Of a DNA stretch of 64,000 nucleotides, positions 46,901 through 55,561 are shown piece after piece (position 1 is the first letter of the stretch; the number at the start of each line of letters is the position of its first letter). The notes beneath the pieces were generated by a model, which did no database searches, was not told the origin of the DNA, and saw only the letters and a program-made list of their open reading frames with translations. This DNA is from Heterotrichella gracilis (taxonomy: Eukaryota; Sar; Xanthophyceae; Tribonematales; Xanthonemataceae): positions 1-64,000 of the forward strand of contig JAULBX010026274.1 in assembly GCA_032358255.1 (NCBI GenBank), in the 5' to 3' direction. The translations under genes were made by a program, and so were the position numbers.

Positions 46901-49900
46901 CGCCACTTTGACGCATTCCTGGGCCACCTTGAGGCCACCCTACTGGTGTACAAGACACCAAAGGTATACCCTCCTTGAACCCTACAGCCCTGTAGCAAAC
47001 ATAGTTGTGGTACAGTAATCCCGGAGATAGATGTGGCATGGTGGTGGCCAACTGATACGCTTGATGGACCCTAAACCGTAAACCCTAATCCCCAAACCAC
47101 CCTGTGCAGGAGGCAGGGGACATGGTGGTGGCCAACCTATGTTTCGATTGATAACCCTAAACCCTAAACCCTAAACCACCCCGTGCAGGAGGCAGGGGAC
47201 ATGGTGCTTGCCAACCTGCGCCAGGCAATGCACGCCTTCCCCGGGGCCCGTGGCGGGCACAACATGATGCAGCGCGTGGGTGGCATGGCGGCAGCGGGGC
47301 GCATCATCGACCTCCTCTACCAGAAGATCTGGGATGACAAGGAGCTAGCTACCTTTTTCGAGGTGTCCATGTCCAAGAACCCGCACACCTTCATGGCAAT
47401 GAGGGTACGTTGACCATAAAAATAAACCCTAAACCCAATTTTGAGGTGTCCACGTCCAAGAACCCGCACGCCATGAGGGTATGCACAGTGCTGCATCGAA
47501 AACCTATACCCTACATCCACACACCTTTGTGGCCACGGCCTCCACTATTCCTGAATCTCTCACAGACCCCAGTAGCCATGCCGGTGTTTTGAAGCCGGTG
47601 TTATCTTGTGCTGTGGCGCAGACCGAGATCCTGGCCTATCTATTTGAGGGTCCGGGCAACTACCACGGGAAGGACATCATCCGCCTGCACGGGCCAATCA
47701 TCTCCTCAGCAAAGCTCAACCGCGACCACTTTGAGAGCTTCAAGGGACACCTGCACGAGGCCCTCAGGTATTACCCTAAACCAAAACCCTAAACCCTGAA
47801 CGCTGAGCCCTCAAGCCTAAACCACTACGAGCAATTCAAGGCCATGAGGCTCTGTGGTAATCCAACCCGATCTCTAAACTCTGATCAGGTCATGAACCAC
47901 TTTGAGCGCTCAAGGGCCACTTCCTTGTGGGATACTTCATCACATCCATTGCATATTTTAACATCTATAAAAGTACTATTAAAACTTCTACTTTTTGTGG
48001 TGCAGGGAGGCCAAGGTTGTGGAGGACATTGCAGCCACTGTGCTGGAGAACCTCTCCTCGATCTCCCACATGTTCCCCAAGGCCCCCGAGAGCATCCTGC
48101 ATGACCTGGGGGGCCTCATGCGGGCTGGCCGCATCATCGACACGCTCTACGACAAGGTATAAATATTGTTAAGATTTCAGTTTTGCCGTCCATGCGTTGA
48201 TGGCATTGCAAGGTGTGCATTATTATTCACATCACAGTTTTACTGTCCATGACGGAACCAGGGCAGGGTATGGGATGCAAAATGATTGCAAATGCAAAGT
48301 GCCTCTCGGAGGAAAAGCTTGCCTTCTGTATCCTATCTCCACCGGCAATGCCAACTCCGCAAAATCATGTTCCGCAAGGTCGCCTCCTGACTGCCCCTAA
48401 TTAGCACCAAAACACAAGTGGCCTAAATCAACCGTGTGCTGTGGCTCAGATCTGGCAGGATCCCACCATCAGCAGCAAGTTTGCAACTGCCATGGCCCAG
48501 TCTCCACACAAGTTCATGTCAATGCGGGTACGCAACACGACATGATCTTACCACATCGTTTGGCCTGAGAATTGTATGGCGCAACAGTGCACTGAGTTTG
48601 ACCAGGCGTGTTCATATATAAACCAGGAATATATATTAACACCCCTGGTTTGACTGAATGGTGTGCTGTTGCATGTGGCGCTCTGAAAATGAAAGTAGTT
48701 TGTAAATATGTCCTGGTCAGCAACTGCTCGTTGACGGTTTTGCTGCTAGATGCTGCAACTTGCACTGTCACCACTACTAGTGTTAGTGGCTAACATTGCT
48801 TGCAATGTGGCGCAGACTGAGCTGACTGGGTTCCTGTTTGAGGGATCTGCACCCAACACCGGCAGCGAAGGGCTCCTGCAGATGCACAAGAGGATCATCA
48901 AGCAGCAAGGACTGGACAGAGGCCACTACAGGACCTTCACCAAGTACCTGGAAACGGCAATGAGGTGCGGCACTTGCATTGCGGAGAAAGCATTGGCTTG
49001 CAGCAGAAAGTAGCCATGCATGGCAGTAAAATGCTTGCTGCAGTTACACTTCCCTGGAAAGGATGCAATCACCAATGGTGGCCAAACGCTATGCATTGCT
49101 GTCTATGTTAAACATGTTGCAACAGGAATGTGTTCATTGGTGCGTCCTTAATGTGTTTCTCTTTTTTCCTTCTTGAGACCTCAGAACTACTGTCCCATGT
49201 AAAACTCAGCCAGACATTGCTGTGACACAGCTGTGTGCGTCTCCTGTCCCCCATGTACATCAACAGTCCAGCATGTTTTCAACTCAGCCAGACGATGCCG
49301 TGACATTGCTGTGTGCCTCCTGCAGGGAGCACAAGGCCTCCGAGGGCGCCATGGCTGCTGTGCTCAAGAAGATCTCCATCCTGGAGACCATCTTCCCGGA
49401 GGTCAAGAAGCACGACCCTGGCCTGCAGATGCTCAAGAACAGCCCGGTGGGATCGAGGGTGATCGAGGAGCTGTACATCAAGATCTGGGAGGACGAGTCC
49501 CTGGTGGGGTTCTTCAAGGGTTCGGTGACGTCCAACCCAAGGAAGTTTTTGGCCATGCGGGTACGTGTGTAATATTGATAAAGTATGGGCAGGGGTACGT
49601 ATGCAATATATTATAATATGCGCAGGGGTGGTTTATGGCTTGTGTGGGAAGGGTCCAAAGCAGTTACTTTTACCTCCATTGCGTGTATGTGGTTTGCGAG
49701 TGGTATTACTCGTGTTACGTGTTACTTATAACAGGAAAAGTTGCTGATGGCACAAGCGATCAAGCTTAGACGGCGCTAGACCACCACCTTCAAGTCTGGA
49801 GATCACCTCTTGGCATCCAGCACCCGGCACAGTTCCCACCTAATCCATTGCTGCGTTGCACATTCAATACAGAAACCTAATGTGACCACCACCCTCTCTA

Positions 49901-52900
49901 TCACTTCAATTAGGGGACCATCTACACTTGGTGTGCCATCTATCAGATGATCATAGAGCATATATCAGACATGCATTGCCTAATCAGTCCAACGCGTCTG
50001 CAGACGGAGCTTTCCGGCTTCCTGTACGAAGGCCCCTCCGCCTACGCGGGCGCCAAGGATGTGATTCGCCTGCACCAGCCCATCATCAAGGCCCACGCCC
50101 TCAACCGCGACCACTTTGACTCCTTCGCCAGGCACCTGGAGGCCTGCTTGAGGTGGGTCAGGGTTTAGGGTTAGGGTTTAGGAGTTAGGGACCTGGCGGC
50201 CTGCTTGAGGTGGGTGGTGGTGCGCTAGCCACTACTGTTCAGAGCAGTGCAGGAACCAGGAACGCACCCAGTTGAGTGGTGAATACAACAGACAACAAAT
50301 TACGTGTATTAAGAGGCTACGCCGCCTGTCCATGAACAAGCGCTGGTTGAGCATTGAGTGGAGAATGCCAGTGTTCAGCGCTGCACCGTCATGCACTCTC
50401 TGCCTGGTGCCAGGCTTGACCCTTAATTGCAGTTGCGCAGTAATCGCATAGCTTAAATAGTACCAGTGTCCCTGACTTGTTTCAAATCCCACCGTCTGTG
50501 CAGGGATCACAAGGCAGAGATTGGGGAGCCAGCAATCGTCCAGGTGATGGAGCACGTGCGCAGGTACTGTTCTAGGGTTTAGGGTTTAATGTTTAGGGTT
50601 TAGGGTTTAGGGCTAGGCGGGTATGACGTGCAGATAATGCAGCACGTGCGCAGGTATGCCAGCACAGGCGTTATGTACTGGCAATCACATGATTTGGGAT
50701 CTCTTAGCAGTACCCATTGTTTGGCCATATGCATGTTGCAATCCAGGTTGGGGAAGCGAAGAGACCCTGCGCAGCTCAATGTATCACTAGAATGCATGCA
50801 ACTGCACGCTAACTGATTGCACACTCCCTTGCTGTGCAGCATTGAGCACATCTTCCCTGACCATCACTGACGTGCACGCACCATTGATTGATGCATTAAA
50901 TTGGTTGTGGAAAGTTGATGCAATTGACAATCACTGACATGCAACCATCTACTTGATGCAGCATTCCCTGAGACCTCTATCAACGGCAGCGTAGGCATAT
51001 GGCATGTTGCAATCCATAACCAGAAAACCAAGGGAGCCTGCGCAGCTCAATGATTACTCAATGTATTGCTGGAATGCATGCAATTGCAGTTAGTTGATCA
51101 CACACCCCCTTGCTGCGCAGCATCGAGCACATCTTCCCCGAGACCTCCAGCGACAGCAGCGTGGGTGGCATGATCCAGCGCCTGGGCGGCATGACTGCAG
51201 TGGGGCGCATCATCGACTGCCTGTACGACTTCATATGGGCGGATCCAAGCCTGGGCAAGCGCTTTGTGCGCACGCTGAGCGGCAACCCCCACAAGTTCAT
51301 GGCCATGCGGGTACGCGCGTGGTGATTCAGTGGCGCAAATTATATGTATACTACGCCTTTCTTTTGTGGGAATAATGAATGATCATATGAAATGAAGTTA
51401 CGGGTTGTTTACGACAATGGGGGTACGTAACACACACACGCGAGGACGCTGAGCTGGAACCCCACAAGTTCATGGCCCTGCAAGGACTTTCAGTCCACAA
51501 CTAAACCCTACATCCTCCATTGGTCAGTGAATTGTCCCTCTTCCGCATGTCAACCCACCTAAACTTAGGACCATAAGGGGTCAACCCATGTCAATGTCCA
51601 ATGCTAGGCAGCTATGGCTGTACAGGCAGCGCAGTGCAGAGCAGCGAACCTTTGAACCCTACACCCACCCTTGACCTGAAACGTAAACCTTAAACAAATG
51701 CCCCACCTTTGCAGACCGAGCTCACTGGCTTCCTCTTTGAGGGACCGGGGAGGTACTCTGGCGCACAGGACGTGATTGCCCTGCACATCCCCATCGTCAA
51801 GGCGCACGAGCTCACTCGGGACCACTACAGGCACTTTGTGACCCACCTGGACTCTGCGCTCAGGTACCTATGCTTTGCAACTCATGCACTGGGAGGGAAA
51901 GGCTGTTTTTAGGGTTTATTTTGTGACCCACCTGGACTCTGCGCTTAGGTATGCCACTCATGCCTTTGAAGGAAAAGGCTTTTTAGGGCCATGGGTCATG
52001 CTTTAGGGGCTTAGGGTGTAGGACTCGCTGTCATTTGAGCGTGGTTGCCCAACCATCTCCACCAATGCAGGGAGCAGCGTGCCTTGCAATGCCATCCTGG
52101 TGATCCTCAAAAACCCTAAATCCCAAATTATAAACCCTAAACTCCCCCACTGCAGGAAGCACGGCGTGCCCGGCGACGCCATCCTAGTCATCCTGGCCAA
52201 CATCGCCACCCTGGAGCACATCTTCCCGGAGCCCACCCCCGGCCAGGCCCTCAGAGCCTCCCGAACCAGCACCAATAGGGCAGCACCCACCACATCAAGC
52301 TCGGGGAGCAGCTCACCTCTCAACTCCCTTGAGCTTGAGGATACACCCACAGCTGTGGCTATGGCTGTGGCCAGCGCGGACCCTGGGTGCCCCTACCCCT
52401 TCAAGCCCACTCCGAATCCCCCGGAGGAGTTCCGGGGATTGGCGGCAGTGGAGGAGGCCCTGACATCGCCCGCTGCGCGCGCGCCCACCAGCATCACCTT
52501 GGCGCGCGGCATCGCGGAGCGCAACCCGTCCTACGTGATTGACTCCGTCGCATCCGGCCAGCTGGCGGCGGCCATCCAGGGCCATGTGCAGGTGCAGGAG
52601 CGTATTTATATTTTGTATATTTTATTTGTTTATCTATTTATTAATTTATTTTTAATTGATCTGTTTGTGTGTTTATGTGTTTATTTATTCATTTATTCAT
52701 CTAATTACTTCCATGCGCAGGTGCCTGGTAACCCAGGGATAGCCAGCGACGAGGCCTTCGAATTCAAATCAAACTCCCCCCCTGTACATACTGGCAGGAC
52801 GTTGGGCACAGCAATCAGTGCTGACCTGGCAAAGAAAAGGCCATCCAGCATGGAGGCCACCCGCGCCACGCAGCCGCCCATCCCCATGCGCTCACCGGGG

Positions 52901-53407
52901 ACCCAGGGAGCTGCGGCAGTCCTTGCGAAGGAGCTGGCGCCCACCGGCGCAGCGCCCGCCGCCGCCGCCGCCGCCGAGGCGGAAATCCCCAACCCGCGCC
53001 GCACAGCCGCCATTGTCGGGTCGCCGCCGCTCCGCCGCCCCGCCAAGAAGAGCATCAGCCTGGATGGCGGCTTGCCGAGGCTCGGCAGCCTGGAGCAAGC
53101 TGCTGCAACCGCCCTTCAGAAGGGCAGAGTGCCAGGGGTTGCAAAGGAGAACCCATACCCTGACCTGCCTGACCTCGGCTTTGAGTACTTCGCGGAGGAC
53201 CATCCCAAGGCCGTCTCCCCGGGGTCGCTGTCCACGGGGGGCAGCCGCCACGCCTCTCCCTTTGCCAAGCGGCTGTCGCTGGATGGGAGCTTTGCGCGGG
53301 AGGTGTGTTCCCCCTTGCTTGAAGCGGAGGGTGCCAAGGGGGTGGTTGCAGCAGCGGCCCACGCCAAGGATTCAGGGGAGGTCACTCTAGAGCAGAGTGG
53401 CTGGTAG
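40970..53407 (+). CDS. Membrane-anchored protein kinase with six tandem truncated-haemoglobin domains (26 exons, about 1546 aa)
   Basis: Exons: 40970-41099, 41348-41508, 41976-42098, 42371-42621, 42911-42973, 43215-43311, 43531-43685, 43905-44037, 44397-44558, 44868-45056, 45354-45473, 45925-46044, 46391-46516, 46799-46963, 47189-47404, 47622-47767, 48006-48156, 48450-48527, 48816-48964, 49326-49560, 50004-50152, 50504-50563, 51121-51310, 51715-51863, 52156-52591, 52721-53407. Residues 11-29 form one hydrophobic helix followed by HHRKR, a signal anchor leaving the rest cytosolic. The kinase spans ~126-365: GEGAFG (132-137), Lys153 in VAVKVM, Glu170, HFDLKPAN (Asp246), DIG for DFG (264-266), MAPE, IYSFGVLLWE; it looks TKL/Raf-like, non-RD. 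Six globin units follow (~426-1173), then a disordered 370-residue tail with two K/R-x-x-S-LDG motifs. A tandem paralogue lies 2.2 kb downstream. A haem-based sensor kinase is inferred; haem binding is untested. Confidence 0.9.
42664..42722 (+). repeat. Donor-side echo of kinase exon 4
   Basis: GATGACCTGTGCTCTGTGG...TACAGGTGGG repeats the end of exon 4 (GGTGACCTGCGCTCTGCG...GAACAGGTG) directly after a TGTAGGGTTTAGG linker. Confidence 0.85.
43421..43505 (+). repeat. Acceptor-side echo of kinase exon 7 (broken)
   Basis: Copies GCAGATCA...CATCTGGGCACCTTC..CTA.ATGGCCCC from 43528-43590 but contains a TGA in frame, so it cannot replace the exon. A similar echo of exon 8 lies at 43771-43825. Confidence 0.85.
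44270..44340 (+). repeat. Acceptor-side echo of exon 9 in gene 1
   Basis: GCAGGGTTTTGGAGAAGGCG and the next ~45 bases are repeated with few changes. The real exon starts at 44397, after a CCCTAAACCCTAAA linker. This copy is intact enough to act as an alternative acceptor. Confidence 0.88.
46590..46790 (+). repeat. Two acceptor-side echoes of exon 14 (globin unit 1, E-H part)
   Basis: CAGACTCAGTTGATGAGCTGG near 46616 and CAGACCCAATTCATGAGC near 46713 precede the true CAGACTCAGTTCATGAGC at 46796. The intervening ATGATCACATCTGAT sequence repeats as well. Confidence 0.88.
47100..47165 (+). repeat. Acceptor-side echo of exon 15
   Basis: TGTGCAGGAGGCAGGGGACA and the next 20 bases repeat the start of exon 15 (real acceptor at 47188). 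The two are separated by CCCTAAACCCTAAACC. A donor-side echo of the same exon is at 47440-47482. Confidence 0.88.
48596..48654. mobile_element. 45-bp palindromic mini-element with 7-bp target duplication (copy 1)
   Basis: A near-palindrome 48603-48647 (CAGGCGTGTT... / ...AACACCCCTG) is flanked by exact copies of GTTTGAC at 48596-48602 and 48648-48654. It lies in the intron between exons 18 and 19 of gene 1. It shares termini with the element at 54815-54868. Too short to code; must be moved in trans if mobile. Confidence 0.75.
52063..52112 (+). repeat. Acceptor-side echo of exon 25
   Basis: ATGCAGGGAGCAGCGTGCC...CCATCCTGGTGATCCTC mirrors the start of exon 25 (real acceptor at 52155), followed by CCCTAAA. 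Donor-side echoes of exon 24 and exon 23 lie near 51917-51965 and 51440-51485. Confidence 0.85.
52592..52720 (+). other. Stop-free, frame-preserving intron 25 of gene 1
   Basis: 129 bases (43 codons), GT-AG, AT-rich TTTATTTA-type sequence with no stop in the host frame. If retained it would add a very hydrophobic stretch (YILYILFVYLFINLF...) able to form a membrane helix inside the tail. AT content and splice consensus favour an intron; retention is only a possibility. Confidence 0.7.
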
Positions 53408-54510
53408 AATATTGTGAAATAAGTAGAATAGGTAGGCTTCAAGGTGTAGCCATGCCATCGGGATGGGGGACATGGGAGGGGTATCCTGGTTTTCAGTGAC
53501 TTGTACCTGGATCAGAAGCGTTGGCCTAGGTCTTGCTGTTTTTCCTGTGTGTTGACCGGTACTTTTCCCGCATGCATTGAGTGTGTATGTGGACAATGCT
53601 AATGTTGCATGTTTAGGGTTTAGGGTTTAGGGTTGGAGCATGTTCAAGAGGGCCCATGTGCATGCCCACAGGGCAGAGGCCTTGTGAACCCTACGGTAGG
53701 TAGGGTTTCAATGATTGCATGAACCCCTACCAATTTTGCACCACTGGGTGCCACTGCCCTTTTAGGTAGTTTTGCTGTTGCTTGTTACCTGTTTTCCACA
53801 CAAGAATAGTGAAGGGACTTGCCGCAACGTCAGTGTACACTAGGACAGCTGTCTGTTTACTTGTTTTTGTGCTTTCCAGTCTGATATTGTAGAGTGACAC
53901 CACCGCTTTGCCCCAACCACTGGCACACAGGTACCACAGGTAAGCCTTAGTGGTGCATGAGATGTGCTACCGCACTGGTGGCGTCTGCTGCACAGCGACA
54001 GGCAACCTGTTCAAGAGCTCGAGTTTAAACACATGAAATATATATACAGAATTACATGGCGCTAAGGCGCCCACTGGATTTGTTCAATTGGGTGCCACTG
54101 TGCCATTGTTGGGTATATTGACTATAGAGCGTCTGGTAGAGTCCTTTGTTTGTGCCGGCAGCGCTCGCATTTTTGCTTGAATGGTTACGATTTTACAGTG
54201 CTGTCAGTATAAGTTGGCACCCACTTCTGAGGCTGCAGGTTTGCTTTGCTGTTTGTGGGTTGCAGCTTGATTTTTGTTCTAGAGATCGCTGGACGCTAGT
54301 GTGTGCTAGTGTCCCTATCCACACACGATGTGTTTGGCCTATCGGCAGCCCCTGCAGAAGCAGACAATGGCTAGTAATATTTGTGTAGTGCCATGCACTG
54401 CGATGATCGTTGGAAGTGTCATATTGTGGCTGATGTGGTGTTGTGACTGTCAAATAAACCTTGTAATCTTGTAAGTATGTGGCCCCCGATGTGATGTTGT
54501 GGCACACAGA

Positions 54511-54599
54511 CTTAGCCAATGCCAGCATTGAATGAGTTTCAGAATCAAAGTTGCAGTTGCTCTGCTTCTGAAACTCATTCAATGCTGGCATTGGCTAAG
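54511..54599. repeat. Perfect 34-bp inverted repeat
   Basis: Arms 54511-54544 and 54566-54599 (CTTAGCCAATGCCAGC... / ...GCTGGCATTGGCTAAG) are exact reverse complements with a 21-base loop. Perfect pairing over 34 bases implies recent origin or active maintenance. Confidence 0.95.
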
Positions 54600-54807
54600 A
54601 CCTGTCCTTGACTGGGCCAGCCGTTTTGGCTGGTGTGGTGTCCTGGTGCGAGCCAGTGGCCCCATAACTACGCCTCTGTGCTTTCCCTTTCTTTCTTCAG
54701 AAAAGAATCCTTCTTTCAATGCTGCATTGAGTTCGCAGGTCTCCCACGCTAGCGGTAGCTACCCCCCCCAAGCAACACCACCCTCCTCCTCCCCAAGTGG
54801 TGATCAC

Positions 54808-54875
54808 ATAACACCAGGGGTGTTAATATATAAACTAGGAATTCCTGGTTTATATATTAACACCCCTGATAACAC
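54808..54875. mobile_element. 54-bp palindromic mini-element with 7-bp target duplication (copy 2)
   Basis: 54815-54868 is a palindrome with one mismatch (CAGGGGTGTTAATATATAAA / TTTATATATTAACACCCCTG). It is flanked by exact ATAACAC at 54808-54814 and 54869-54875. Ends and AT-rich arms match copy 1 at 48603-48647. Confidence 0.8.
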
Positions 54876-55561
54876 CACGCCGCCCATTATTTATGGTGCC
54901 ACCACGGTGGTGCCACCACAGGCTTTCCTAAAAGTTTTAGCAAGGGATTTCCAGCAAGTAATGTGATGTAATTTTATAAATATACATTTCATTTACTAAA
55001 AAAACGTCCCCTTATTTTTCTCAGCAAGTGCTTCCCCCTGGCGATTGGCCTTTTCGGGGCACGTTGGGGCCTGTTTTTGGGATTTGCATCACCAAACTTT
55101 TGTGACAAAGACCCGATTTTAAATCCTTCTGAGCACGCCAGGGATTCTGGCTGACCCGCCCGCGTGACGACACAGACTTGTCGTGCAGGCATACACAGTG
55201 CTGGTTTTGACTGTGCAATTGCCTCATTGTACTCGTTCAGGCAAATCGCAACCCCTGGTCCCTTGTCCGCAGAGCGTTGACGTGCATTTAACTTGCAACG
55301 TTTGTCACCAGCTAGCTAGCAAGCCACTAGAGGACACCCACGTCCACCCCGAGTTGGTTTCAGTAGAAACTGCACTCTAGTCAATACTGTCGCCACCAGC
55401 AAGACTAGAAGCGGCGTAAGAAGCCACTCACTTGACAGGCCTGGAGGTTGTTGCAATGGTTCTGCCGTATTGAAGGAACCCTTTGCTCGCGCTGTGCCGC
55501 AGAAGCGCCTCCCTACACGGTGCCAGTAACAGTACCAGTAACAGTACCGCCTGAATCCCAA

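Larger units (their letters stand above)
44868..51863 (+). other. Array of six 2/2-globin modules within kinase-globin gene 1
   Basis: Each module is two parts: an A-D part ending KFMAMR-like, and an E-H part starting TELTGFLFEGP-like and ending HLE-ALR. The intron between them sits at the same codon each time (phase 0), and E-H parts end in phase 2 in the inner modules. Key positions (B10 Tyr / F8 His): unit 1 Tyr583/His633, unit 2 Tyr709/His760, unit 3 Tyr834/His886, unit 4 Tyr962/His1014, unit 5 Tyr1095/His1147. Unit 0 (residues 426-528) has Cys448 at B10 and no His at F8. CD1 Phe is seen in units 2-5 but replaced by Leu/Ile in unit 1. The E-F turn shows EGPGxYxG, equivalent to GGPxxYTG of group-1 truncated haemoglobins. 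Confidence 0.85.
53408..55561. other. Spacer between the two kinase-globin genes
   Basis: Holds the 3' untranslated region of gene 1, an isolated (TTTAGGG)3 at 53611-53634, two hairpin elements (listed separately) and presumably the promoter of gene 2. No gene recognised. Confidence 0.55.

Noticed and set aside
52705-53362. Minus-strand frames of 116-156 codons opposite the gene 1 tail
   Set aside because: Mirror the Ala/Gly/Pro-rich plus-strand tail; no independent features.
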